Below, in pieces: positions 49,013 to 59,765 of a stretch of DNA of 64,000 nt (position 1 is the stretch's first letter; every line of letters begins with the position of its first letter). The stretch covers positions 3,472,001 through 3,536,000 of the forward strand of contig JAEOAD010000240.1 in the NCBI GenBank assembly GCA_036365145.1, in the 5' to 3' direction. The DNA is from Orientallactaga sibirica (Eukaryota; Chordata; Mammalia; Rodentia; Dipodidae). Made by a program: the position numbers and the translations under genes. Below the pieces are notes generated by a model. The model saw nothing but the letters and a program-made list of their open reading frames with translations, had not been told where the DNA came from and did no database searches.

Positions 49013-49471
49013 TCTCCTTATTTAGCATTTAAAAAGTTCTTTCAGTAGTTTGCAGTTTTCTCTGTATAACTTTTTATGCCTCTCCTAGGTTTATTTCTTG
49101 GTATTACATGTTTTAATGCAATCATAAATGATATTTACTTTTTATTTCCAAAAAAAAAATCATCATTATATAGAAAATGATTATTGTTTGGGTATGGAGT
49201 TGTAGACCAACATGCAATGGTTAATTTAGTCAGTGTCACTGAACTAAGAGGTACCTAGACAGTTGCTACAGACACCTGTAAGTGTGTCACTGCACTAAGG
49301 GGTACCTAGACAATTGCTAGAGTACACCACTAGGTGTGCCTTTGAGGGAGTGCCCAGAGGACATTGGCTTGTGGGTCTGTGAAATGAGTGAGGAAGACTA
49401 TTCCTGAACTTGGGTGCCACTATCCCACATGTGCACGCCCCACCCTTATTGAGCTGATTGAGCTGATGCCA

Positions 49472-49485
49472 TTTTTTATTTATTT

Positions 49486-49528
<43 letters not shown>

Positions 49529-49541
49529 TTTGCTGCTGCTG
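49472..49541. repeat. (TTTA)n microsatellite
   Basis: About 14 TTTA units followed by GCTGCTGCTGTTGCTGC. Confidence 0.95.
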
Positions 49542-49569
49542 TTGCTGCCTCAAGCGTCTGTCAAATGCT

Positions 49570-49818
49570 AGAATGATCCCAACGTGGCTCAGGGAAATTT
49601 GCGGAAGAGAGGGCAAAAAGAGTGTTAAAGCATTGGGGCATTATGCACAGCGACTTTTCCTATCCCCCATAACTCTTGACTACCCCCACAATGCATGACC
49701 CATATTCCCCATTGATGAGGGTCATTTTGGAAGGGGGAGGACAGAGAGGAGGACAATGGAGCCAACACTATGAATGTAAAATTACAATAATATAAATAAA
49801 AAATAAATTATAATAAAA
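49570..49818 (+). mobile_element. 5'-truncated L1 3' UTR end
   Basis: Aligns by eye with the terminal part of 33291-34205 (GAAATTTGCGGAAGAGAGGG, ACAATGCATGACCCATA, GAGGAGGACAATGGAGCC) and ends in AT-rich AATAAAAAATAAATTATAAT plus A6. Confidence 0.85.
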
Positions 49819-49819
49819 A

Positions 49820-49998
49820 AGTGATACAAGGGTAAAATGTCACACTTGCCCACAAGGGGGCACACACATCTGGAGTTCGTTCACAGCAGCTGAGAGGCAG
49901 CTTGTTTCCCCATTCTCTCTCTCTCTGCCTCTTCCTGTCTCTCTCTCTGTCTCTCTCAAATAAAAAAAAAAATAGAGACAAATGTAAAAAAAAAAAAA
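49820..49998 (+). mobile_element. Headless B2-like SINE abutting the L1 tail
   Basis: Begins GTGATACAAGGG, inside the SINE body, and ends in CT-rich and poly(A) sequence. It contains TGCCCACAAGGGGGCAC at 49848-49864, a strong CTCF-like core. The tRNA-like head is missing, so the RNA polymerase III promoter is absent. Confidence 0.9.
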
Positions 49999-50270
49999 AA
50001 AGATTCTTCAGAGTTTGAACAGAGACTTGCATGAGTGTCTCTCACAGGGGTTTCCTGGCTTTCAGCTTTGGACCAGTCGTATTGTTCTTATCACTTGTTC
50101 GGGAGCTTCCAACTTTTCAGATCATGGAGCAACAGCTTTTCCCATCTCTACAGATGGCCACTGTGGTACTGGTGAGCCTTTGACTGCATAAACCAATCTT
50201 ACACAACCCTCATAAATATATGTTCCATTGGTGGTGTTCCTCTGGAGAATCCTGACTGAAATACTAGTTC

Positions 50271-52560
50271 TTTCTAAAATCACTCATCAGTTACCATTGT
50301 TTCATGTTTCTTTTGGACTTTTTATGTACAATCATGTCATTTGGGATTAAATAAAGTTTGCTTTGTTCTAAATGTTCTCTTATTAACTTGTTTTTTGCAC
50401 TAGTACATCTAATACAACTTTAGATGAAGCTAACAAAGATTATTCTTTTTGTTTGTTTTATTTTATATGTATTATAAGATTATACTCCTTTATCCCCTTA
50501 ACTTGGTCCAGTTTCATTGGGTACTCCTCAGTGGGGGTTATGAGATTGACTATGGGGTCATGAAGGCCTCTGTCAGCCCCCAATACCCCATAGGGACAAT
50601 GTTTATTCCAAAATTGAGGGGTAATTGTTGAGTGTATATCACCATTAAGTATTCTGTTAGCTTAATGCTTTTGTTCTATAAAATTAATTTTTATTCTTAC
50701 TTTGCTAGTATATTTTTTATCATAAAAGTGCTTGAATTATCAATTCTTGTTTATAACTGTTAAAAGATAAACAGACTTTTTCATTCATTATTTAATGTAC
50801 TAAATTATATTGATAAGCACAATTATATTTTAAAAAGTTATACTTATATTGCATTTTGGAAGTGAATACCCACATCATAATACTATATATATGTTATTAT
50901 ATACAGTATCATATGAAATTACATATATACATATATATGATGTTCTTTTGAAGTTGATATTAGAATTATGCTAACCCAGTAAAATAAAGTGTTATTATCC
51001 CTCTCTGAAAGAATTTGTACAAGTTTGCTCCCATTACTATTTTCTTTTTTTCTGGTAGAATTTAACAGGGAAGCTATCTGACATGAACTGGTGGTGAAGA
51101 GAGTGGTTTATGGCCCTTAGTTTTCTATTACTCTTGTCATAACTATGATGATTTCATAAATTTGGCCAAAATAAAATTGTGAAAATAATATGTATAATGG
51201 AATTTACTTAGCAAAAAAGAAAGACAAAATTATGAGACTGACAGTAAAATAGGAGGATCTGAAAAAATTATATTAATCCAGTTGACCTAAACTCAGAAAT
51301 GCCAAAACCCATGTTCTCTTTCATATGTGTATTATACCTTGTTCTCTATATCTATGTATTTATCTATCTCTATCTCATCTATCTATCTATCATATATCTA
51401 TACATGGGGAAAACATGGATAAAACAAAACAAAAACTAGTAGAAGACAGACCAAGAACAAATAACAAGAAATGACAGGGAAGGGGGTGGGGAAGGGTGAA
51501 AGGACAAATGCTGTGTGTAAACAGAAGGGGATACAAAGAGATAGGGGTTAGGGAGATGGTAGGGAAGAGAATAAACTAAAACAATGGTATTTGAAATGCC
51601 CTAATGATTCCTAAAACTCTGTAGGCTAACTAAAACAAAGTATAATAAAAATGATATTGTCTGAAACTTAGTGGTTTTCTTTTCCTCAAAGGAATCCTTC
51701 TGCAGTACAGTCTAATTCTTAGCTTTGCAGTAATCATGGTAAATGCCTTCAAGAAGAAAACGGCAGATGAATAGACTCTGAAATTTTAGCATATATAGTT
51801 CTTTTCGCATCATCAACTGTACATCAACTGTACAGTGTGTTTATGAACACAATTTTAGAAGTGTATGATTTTTGAAATGGCTTATACATTTAAGTATTTT
51901 TTTTTGTATTGAAAGCAGTGAACAGCTTCACCAAGTAGTTCTCCCTAGAAATCCAAGCTCTGAAATCTTATGCTTAAGTGAAAAATCTTGTAGTCATTTC
52001 ATTTCATTTTTTTGTTTGAGAAGAAATGATTGTCACTCATTCTTTCTTATAGGTGGAAGGATTGTTTCAGAATTACAGAACTTGGAAAGATCACGTCTCC
52101 CCATAGGGCATAGCAAAGCTCATTAAATTTCCCATTGTTATATAACTTCTTGCTTAGAATTACCATTTGCAAGAGCAGTTTTGTAACGCCCCCAAAAAAT
52201 TTGCTTTTCTTTATAGTTTTATGGGAAGAGAAATTTTTTTTTTTTGTCTTAGAGAAAAACTTTTGGCAGCAGTTGGAAATGTATGCAGTTTAGTGAGAGT
52301 TAGTGCTATTGAACTTCATTAGCTCTGAGAGGAGAAGTGTGACTGAAATGCTCAAAATTTCATGCCTTCCCTCAAATAGTGGATTATTAATAAATATTAT
52401 AAAATTATTTTGTATCCATATCATTAATATTCTGAAATAGAAGAAGAAACTTCTCCCAAATTCTTCTCCACCCCTCCTCCTGCTTCTTGCTCTTCATTCC
52501 ATTGTAGAGTTTGAAGTTTGGGGTTTATTGAATACTGAGTATGAATAAAGGCAATACCAA
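50271..52560. other. Intergenic, no gene seen
   Basis: AT-rich. (TCTA)n-type repeat at 51349-51398. An 84-codon frame at 51872-52126 shows no domain. Confidence 0.45.
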
Positions 52561-52570
52561 CTTTTGGAGT

Positions 52571-52720
52571 ATTTTTTTTTTTTTTTTCAAGGTACAGTCT
52601 CACTCTAGCTCAGGCTGACCTGGAAATCACTGTGTAGTCTCAGGGTGGCCTTGAACTCGGGCGATCCTCCTACCTCTGCCTCCCGAATGCTGGGATTAAA
52701 GGTGTGCACCACCACTCCTG
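52571..52720 (-). mobile_element. B1 SINE
   Basis: Well-preserved minus B1 with T-run, AGGTACAGTCTCACTC, CTCAGGCTGACCTGGAAATC, CCTCTGCCTCCCGAATGC and CACCACCACTCCTGGCT. Flanked by GGAGTAT copies at 52566 and 52724. Confidence 0.95.
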
Positions 52721-52730
52721 GCTGGAGTAT

Positions 52731-53040
52731 ATCTTTTCTTGTGTTCATGCACCTTCATGTGTGTGCATGTTCTTGTGTGTGTGTGTCTGTTTATTTGTGT
52801 GTGAGTTGCATGTGCACATAACAATGCAGATATGCATCTCACAGGACACATGAGCTGCTCAGAGGACAAACTTAGGTTCTTCCTTTTGTTTGCCATGAGA
52901 TCCTAGAAAATTCTCTTGAATTCTGAAGCCTACCACTACCATGGCTTGTAGCTCTTTTCATGAGTTCTAGAGAGGATTAAATTCGGTTACTCATGTTTGA
53001 GCAGTGAGTGCTTTATTCATGGAAGCCATCTCACCAGCTC
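52731..53040 (-). mobile_element. B4-type SINE next to B1
   Basis: TG-rich tail at 52755-52815, TCAGAGGACAAACTTAGG, and an end GGAAGCCATCTCACCAGC. It is followed by TTTGGAGTATA at 53041, a third copy of the motif flanking the B1. Confidence 0.6.
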
Positions 53041-53689
53041 TTTGGAGTATAGCTTAAAATAAGGTACCCTTCATACATTACAATAAAATTTTCTTTAATT
53101 TCTTCAGTCTGGCTTTCTTTTTAGGCTTTCTGATATTATGTATACCAGACCCTCCCCCACATACACACAACTTTGTTCTTCTGAAATCAAGTGTTGCTTC
53201 ATCCATCAATGGTGATATAATAATTGAGTTTACAAGTGACCTGCCTGTATCTGCTGTGGACTGACTGGAAGTTTAAGTTAGATGTGCAGCATCTGATAGA
53301 AGTATTTGTGATGACTTAGTGATGGTTAATTTTCTCAAATTCTATCTAGAAAAGTGTTCATTGCCTGTAATTAAACGTTACTTAATGTTATTCAAATTCC
53401 ACTAGTAGAGCAGATTGGCTTTCATTCCTAATGATTTCATTCAGTCATGATAAGAAGATTTTAGAGTGTTCTTTGAGCAAACTGCCCAGACCTTGAAATA
53501 TCAATTTAAGTAACAAATTTAATCTAGTATATATGTTTATCAATTACAATCTCCTTTAAATAGTTGGAAAAAGATGCTACTAGACAAATGAATGCAGAAA
53601 GAAGAAATCATTTTGAGATACGGTGAAGCTTTCTTCATCATCAGTCTGAAAACGAAGGGAGAACCCTCCTTTAAAGATTGATCTGTTAT
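53041..53689. other. Intergenic, no gene seen
   Basis: AT-rich; nothing recognised. Confidence 0.45.
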
Positions 53690-53940
53690 GGGGCTGGAGA
53701 GATGGCTTGGCAGTTAAGGTGCCTGCCTGCCAAGCCTAAGAATGCCGGTTCCAATCCCCACGTCCCACCTTTAGCCAGACGCAAAAAGTGATGCAAGGGC
53801 ACAATACCACACTTGCCCACAAGGGGGCGCACGTATCTGGAGTACATTCATAGTGGCTGAGAGGCTGCTGGCACACCCATTCTCTCTCTCTCTCTCCCTC
53901 TCTCTCTCTCTAGCTCTCTCAAATAAAAAAAAAAGTTTAA
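53690..53940 (+). mobile_element. B2-like SINE, long-head subtype
   Basis: Head GGGGCTGGAGAGATGGCTTG, GAATGCCGGTTCCAATC, TGCCCACAAGGGGGCGCACG at 53814-53833 (closest CTCF-type match in the window), CT-rich end and A10. Flanks GATTGATCT near 53677 and 53946 are probable target-site duplications. Confidence 0.93.
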
Positions 53941-53979
53941 AAAATGATTGATCTACTATGTATACAATTAAGCAGTTTT

Positions 53980-54232
53980 TTTTGAGAGAGAGACACAGAG
54001 AGAGACACAGAGAGAGGGAGAGGAAGACAGACAGAGATGGGCGCACCAGCAGCCTCTCAGCCACTGCGAATGAAATCCAGATGTGTGTGCCCCCTTGTGG
54101 TCAAGTGTGGCATTGTGTCACTTTGCATCTGGCTAAATGTGGGACCTGGAGATTGGAACTGCTGGAGATTGGAACCAGCATTCTTAGGCTTAGGAGGCAG
54201 GCGCCTTAACCACTAAGCAATCTCTCCAGCCC
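53980..54232 (-). mobile_element. B2-like SINE, long-head subtype
   Basis: Flanked by CAATTAAGCAGTTTT at 53965-53979 and 54233-54247. It has a 17-bp-class internal duplication (GGAGATTGGAAC repeated at 54148 and 54164) and GCCCCCTTGTGGTCAAG near 54089. Confidence 0.95.
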
Positions 54233-54247
54233 CAATTAAGCAGTTTT

Positions 54248-55610
54248 GATTTTTATTTGTGGTTTTAGATATTATCCATATTTGGATTTAAAAAGGGGGA
54301 ACTAGTCCCCTTATTTTAAGGAGAAGCATTTCAGGTAAGGTGAAATTCCTGAAGAGACATAAAGTGAGAAGTAGGTCTGGCGCAGAAGGCTCACAATAAA
54401 CATTCACTATACTTTTCCATCACGTGTTATAATTTGTCAGGTGACCAATTTAGTCTTCCCAAGGAAGATAAGTGATAGATATTGTGTATACTCTAGAATC
54501 TAGACATTATGGCAAGAAAAAGTATGTACGATGTGCTTTTTAGACATTTAAATCTCTCTCTCTCTCTCTCTTTTTTTTTTACAGAAAACAAGAAAAAGCA
54601 GGTACCAAAACAAATAGCTGTGCATGGGTGAGCAAGCCTGCCATGCCTATGAGTTCCTTGTGAGCCATTGCTGTGCCCTCAGGAATAAATCACAAGCAAT
54701 TCCTCATCTCTACATGTGGTGAATTAAGGATGGTGTGTGGAGGGCTTATTATTTATGAGTGAAAAATAAAGTCAATGATGAGTTTTTAAAACTTGAGAGG
54801 TATGACTGGAGTTGCTTTCATTTCATTGACCTTGACTAATGTATACCCCACTCTTAATAAAATGTTGTCAGTTGCCTTTCATCTGTTGTTTGGTGTTGGG
54901 GTTACTTGACCTCTGAGGTCTGCTCACCCTTCAGCATTAGTCAGATTTGGGTCTTGTGGGTTCTGTCCTAGCACCCTGGGGTTTCCCTGACATTCCATGC
55001 ACTTGACCTTATTGTTTCTGGGGTCTCTGGTTGTGTGAAGTGGGGCACTTGTCAGAGTTTCTGATTGGGCTGCCTAGGTGCTGTCATATTTCCTGGATGC
55101 CTTGGCTAGGGATTCATATTTACAAGGAACCAAGGAATTCTACAATTTATGTGTGATTAAGTTGGTTGAGAAACCTGAGTCATCAGAGGAGATTTAGCAT
55201 ATCAAGTACAAAATGAACAGAAAATAAATGACTATTCTTTCAGCTACTATGCATTTGCACTAATTTATTAGCAATTGAAACATATTTCCTTAGTGCTTAA
55301 TATTTCCCAGGTAAAATTATAGCAAAATGAGAATCTTAGGAGCTTGTATTTTGATGGAAATAAGAATCATGATCTGACCATGTTTTAAGGTATAAATTGC
55401 CACATGAAGGGTCTATGGAAGTTGAGAGACAAAAGGCACAGAGATACCATGAAGTACTCATGACCTTGAGTTTTTCTATTAAGTTGCTCAAGTACAGTAA
55501 CAAAATAGCAAACTGAAAATTGCTGTGATAGAAGGGATGGCTTGAAGGAGCTTTATCTCCATTTTTCTGGGATTCTTATATTTATATTCTTATAAAATAA
55601 TTTAGCTATT
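54248..55610. other. Intergenic, no gene seen
   Basis: A (TC)n tract then T10 lies at 54555-54582. The rest shows no gene or confident repeat. Confidence 0.45.
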
Positions 55611-55943
55611 ATGGTTGGATTTTTGTTTCCCTTCCAAATTCAAATGTTGAAATCCAAAGTCCCAAGAATAGTACTGGCATGTGGGGTCTTTGGAACATAA
55701 TTGGACAAGTGTGGAGATCTTATGAGTTGAGATTGGTACCGTTATAAAAAGAGATTATAGGGAACTCCCACCTGACTGCCACTATCTGAAGATGCTATGA
55801 GAAGAAGGAGATGTCTAAATTCTCCGAACACTGAATGTGCCAATACTTTGATCATATAATATTCAAGTTCCAAAACTGTGAGGAATCAACATTTTTAAAT
55901 ACCAAGGCTATGACACTTTTGTTATAACAACACAAACAGTTTA
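55611..55943 (+). mobile_element. ERVL-MaLR solo LTR, MLT/MST type
   Basis: Reads ATGGTTGGATTTTTGTTTCC, AATTCAAATGTTGAAATCC, GTGGGGTCTTTGG, ACCGTTATAAAAAGAG, CCAAAACTGTGAGGAATC and ends near TTGTTATAACAACACAAAC. This order is typical of MLT1 or MST LTRs. It is diverged and has no internal sequence beside it. Confidence 0.75.
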
Positions 55944-56151
55944 GGTTCAGGGGTGTCCAACCTTTTGGACAATGTGATGTTGTCATTCATGAATGTGTTG
56001 TCCATATTTATAGCTGTTCTCAGATGCATATAACCCATGGGCTGCAGGCTCAATATGATGGAACAATACATAAAAATGCTGGAAAAACAAGTAATAAATA
56101 ATAAAGTCTGTTAATCTGTTAAAATCAATATATATAGAGTAAATGTTTCAG

Positions 56152-56398
56152 TTTTTATTTATTTTTAATTTTAATTTTTAATTTTTATTTTTAGAGAGAA
56201 AGAGAGAGACACAGAGAGAGAATTGGAGCTCCAGGGCCTGTGCCACTGCAATCGAACTCCATACGCTTACACCACCTAGTGGACATGTGTGACTTTGTGC
56301 TTGCCTCACCTTTGTGCATCTGTCTTATGTGGGAGTTAAACATGTCTCCTTAGGCTTCACAGATAAGTGCCTTAACTGCTAAGCCATCTCTGTAGCCC
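56152..56398 (-). mobile_element. B2-like SINE, third subtype
   Basis: Shares GTGCTTGCCTCACCTTTGTG and CCACCTAGTGGACATGTG with the copy at 42688. Flanks TAGAGTAAATGTT (56135) and TAGAGTAAACATT (56399) are probable target-site duplications. Confidence 0.88.
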
Positions 56399-56479
56399 TA
56401 GAGTAAACATTGTAGTGTTCATAACTGTCTGACTTTCCTTTTCTTCTGTTAAAGTAACATTAAAAGTTATTAGGATCAG

Positions 56480-56705
56480 GGCTGGAGAAGATGGCTTAAT
56501 GGTTAAGGCATTTCCCTGAAAAGCCAAAGGACCCTGGTTCAATTCCCCAAGACCCACATAAGCCAGATGGACAAGCAGGCACATGCATCTGGAGTTCATT
56601 TCTAGTGGCTGGAGGCCCTGATGTACCCATTCTCTCCCTCTCCCTCTCTCTCTCTCTCTGTGCGCCTCTTTATCTCTCTCTGTCAAATTAATGAATTAAT
56701 AATTT
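56480..56705 (+). mobile_element. B2-like SINE, short subtype
   Basis: GGGCTGGAGAAGATGGCTTA, with an extra A in the head, AAAGGACCCTGGTTCAATTC and a CT-rich end. Flanks TTATTAGGATCA and TTATTAGAATCA are target-site duplications. Confidence 0.92.
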
Positions 56706-57124
56706 TCAAAAATTATTAGAATCATGAAAATACAAGCACTTAAAATTTTTTGAGTAGAAATTTACTTTCGAAAGAACAATATAAATGCTTTATTAATTCA
56801 GATTATATTGGCAATATGTACAACAAAAAGCATGCAAATATTTATTTATTACATACAGGATGGCTATGTTCTTAATAACATTTTTGAAATACTTACTATT
56901 AACAATCCTTAGTAAGAATAATCTTCCTTTTATTGTTGTTATTTGTTGCATGCATGTTCCCAGTTCAGTAAGAATGACCTTCATAATACAATCAAGAAGC
57001 ATACTGCTTGTAAAATAGGAAGCAAAGCTGAGAGATTTTGAATTTAGCTTTTTTAAAATGTGATCCATGCAGCAGTAAAATAACATCTTGAGTTTTTATC
57101 TTTACATGGGATTATTTCTATTGA
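56706..57124. other. Intergenic, no gene seen
   Basis: AT-rich; a 97-codon minus frame (57086-56793) has no recognised domain. Confidence 0.45.
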
Positions 57125-57300
57125 TTCTTTTTTTTTAATTTTATTTTTTATTGACAACTTCTTTAATTGTAGACAACATCCCATGGTATTTCCCTTCCTC
57201 TCTCCACTTTCCCCTTTGAAACTTCACTCTCCATTATATTCCCTCCCCCTTTCAGTCAGTCTCTCTTTTCAGTTTGATGTCATAATCTTTTCCTCCTATG
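57125..57300 (-). mobile_element. Truncated L1 3' end
   Basis: TTTTTTATTGACAACTTC, TTTCCCCTTTGAAACTTCAC and CAGTTTGATGTCATAATC match the piece at 48113-48310. Confidence 0.7.
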
Positions 57301-57364
57301 TTGATTCTTACTATAACTTTGGAAATGTATTATCTGTATGTACACTTTGGAGAGACAACACATA

Positions 57365-57669
57365 GAAAAAGCAGGGTTAGGAGATGGATCAGTGAGCAAA
57401 GTGCACTTGCTGGACAAGCATGTGGACCCGTGTCAGATTCCAGCGCCTGCATAAAAAGCCATGAAAGAACATGCCTAAGACTAGCATTGTTCAGGTTCCT
57501 AATTAACCAAATTGACTAAAACTGGAAGCGCTGGGTTTAGTGACAGATTGTCTTGAGAAAATAAAGCAGTAAGATATAAAGGACACCTGCTGTTCTCCTC
57601 TGGCATCCACATGTATTGTGCATTGGGTATGACCATCCACACACATACATGTATACACCATACTCACGT

Positions 57670-57700
<31 letters not shown>

Positions 57701-57705
57701 ATGAT
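57365..57705 (+). mobile_element. B4-type SINE with (CA)n tail
   Basis: Head GTTAGGAGATGGATCAGTG, ACAAGCATGTGGACCCG, and a CA-rich tail at 57640-57705. Confidence 0.6.
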
Positions 57706-57818
57706 AGATATACATTCTAATATCACACTTATAAACAGGAATAGAACAAAAAAATAATATCACAGTATCATGAAAATCCTGACCCATTTATAATACATTC
57801 CACTTTAAAATAATTTCC

Positions 57819-57879
57819 AGGGCTGGCGAGATGGCTTGGAGGTTAAGGTGTTTGCCTGCAAAGCCAAAGGATCCCAGGG
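57819..57879 (+). mobile_element. SINE head fragment abutting a MaLR
   Basis: GGGCTGGCGAGATGGCTTGG through AAGCCAAAGGATCCCAGG, the first 61 bp of a B2-like SINE, cut off exactly where the MaLR LTR begins. Confidence 0.85.
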
Positions 57880-58496
57880 AGTTATGTTTGCATATTTGGA
57901 CAAATATCTGACCAGAAGCAGTTTATGAGAGGAAAGGATATTTTTTCAGGCTTACAAAGTTCATGTGAAGTTCCATCATGGAAAAATAAGCTGGCTTACT
58001 CCAGCATGCATCACAAAAGAGAAAGATTGAGAGAGAGGCCAATGCTAGCAAACACTATGACACAAGAGCTCAAAGTGCTCTTAACACATCTACTAGGGAT
58101 GGACTGAAGATCATCCCCTAGAAACATGCCCCCTCAGTAGGGGTCTGGCTGCTGGAGACTCAGTTTGCTAGCTTAATCTTAATAAAAACACACATCTATA
58201 AGGCAATACAATCAAACCACTACATTCTGTTCCTGGCCCCATATACTCATGACCATATTACAATACAAATTGCCTTCAGTCCAACTTCAAAGGTCTTTAC
58301 CAACTTTAACACTTTTCAAAATTCCCAATTCTCATCTGAGATTTAAGACAATCTCTTAACTGTGAGCCCTGTAAGATCAAAACACAAGTTATTACTTCCA
58401 ACACATAATGGCACAGAGAGAATGGAACAATGCAAAATCAATAACCAGTAGGCAAACATCAAATATCTGTAGTTTTAAGTCAAATATTCATAACTA

Positions 58497-58907
58497 GTGA
58501 GAAAAGTCTTTGGATTTCAATTCTGCCCCTACAGCTGTGCTGAGAAGCCTGGGGAAATTTTTGTCCGTGGTGGCCATTGCACAGTTCTGTATATCCAAAA
58601 CATCTTCTGGTCTACACTGCAAATCACAACCATAGTCCATCTTCACAGTTCCATAAAATGGCCTTACTTGTCCTTAATAGAGTGGTTTCAACCCTATTTC
58701 ACATTCCACTATCAGTGGTGGCTTCTGAAACTGGTTTATCTTCATACAATGGTCTTACTGGGCTTCTACACAGGGACATATTCCTCCTTCACATTCCTTG
58801 AACCATGTGAATTTCATGACCTACTTCCTTGCATTTTTCATGCTTCCAAAATCAGTGCCAGGTGTGTGGCATGGTCAAGTTTGCAAATCCATGGTGGTAA
58901 ATCTTGA
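58497..58907 (+). other. Antisense 136-codon frame in the MaLR interior
   Basis: The longest frame outside L1 and the monomer array. It is antisense to the MaLR and contains FLEPCEFHDLL, resembling FLEPCTLHDPL in the antisense frame (37994-37710) of the other MaLR. It has no recognised domain and no independent evidence of expression. Confidence 0.3.
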
Positions 58908-59696
58908 TCTTGAAGAGCAGGTTACTTCTTAAAATTCTTCCTTTAAGTAAAATTCTTGAAAAAATTTGTATTCCTATTAGCTTGAGCCTTCTGAGGCTCA
59001 CCCTCTGGCCATCATTTCCATTGTTTCAATACCAAGCAGTTTTCATTTAATGGTGGTAATATGAATAGCAATTGCCACTTCAGTAACCTAAAACCAGTCT
59101 GTGTGCTGGTAACTTTAAACTTTACAGAATTTTTTCCTATCATAAACCATGTATTTTTCATATCTTTCTGTTCTATACCATCTATATACCTTCAATACCT
59201 TCTAGCACACTAGTCCATAAATTTTAATTTCAACCTTGATCTATGTCTCTGGTTATGAGCAGCAAGATGCTGCCTGCCTTTACACTAGTAGCCTGGTTCT
59301 AACAAAGTTCTCTTTCCCCTTTAAAAGTTCACAAGTCAAACTTTTACAATTTAAAATTTTCTTTGCATTTAGAATTTTCAAACTGTCACCAGAATAGCCC
59401 ATCAAGCTCCTGTTTACAGCACAACAAGGTTTTTGTAATGCAATATACCAAATCCTTCCACATTCCTCCAACATACAAGTTACAAAGGACCAAAACCCAC
59501 ATGGTCAGATTTATCAAAACAATGACTCAACTTCTGGTACCAAATCTATTTTTGCAGTTACCTTTACATTGCTGGACAAAAACCCTACCAGAAACAGCTT
59601 ATGGGAAGACAGAGCTTATTTCAGGCTTACAGAGTCCATGGGAAGTTCTGTCATGGCAGAAGAAGCTGGTTCACTCCAGTATGCATCACAGGAAAG

Positions 59697-59697
<1 letters not shown>

Positions 59698-59728
<31 letters not shown>

Positions 59729-59765
59729 CAAAGAGAGAGAGAGACAGAGATAAAGAGTGAAAGAG
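59698..59765. repeat. (GA)n tract in a MaLR LTR
   Basis: Interrupted GA and AAAGAGAG units expanded inside the LTR. The sister LTR has only a short GAGAGAG at the same place (58029-58037). Confidence 0.9.

Larger units (their letters stand above)
46880..49160 (-). mobile_element. Ancient L1 with at least five nested insertions
   Basis: Minus-strand old L1 ORF2 remnants occur at 46880-47084 (GATGGGCATTTAGGTTGTG), 47446-47900 (ATTCCGGTTATTAAACCC and neighbours) and 48440-49160 (TTTGCAGTTTTCTCTGTAT, TCCTAGGTTTATTTCTTGG). The gaps hold a B4 SINE (47085-47445), a B2-like SINE (47901-48101), younger L1 3' ends (48113-48310 and 48938-49012) and a SINE head fragment (48403-48431). The order of the old pieces is consistent with one ORF2 read on the minus strand. 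Confidence 0.7.
49205..50270 (+). mobile_element. Old dispersed repeat split by later insertions
   Basis: The left half (49205-49470) begins GGTTAATTTAGTCAG and the right half (50000-50270) ends GTTCCTCTGGAGAATCCTG, the beginning and end of one old LTR-like repeat of the kind at 9765 or 35800. Between them lie (TTTA)n, an L1 3' end and a SINE. The left half holds two adjacent 51-bp repeats marked by GTGTCACTGAACTAAG (49233) and GTGTCACTGCACTAAG (49284). Confidence 0.55.
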
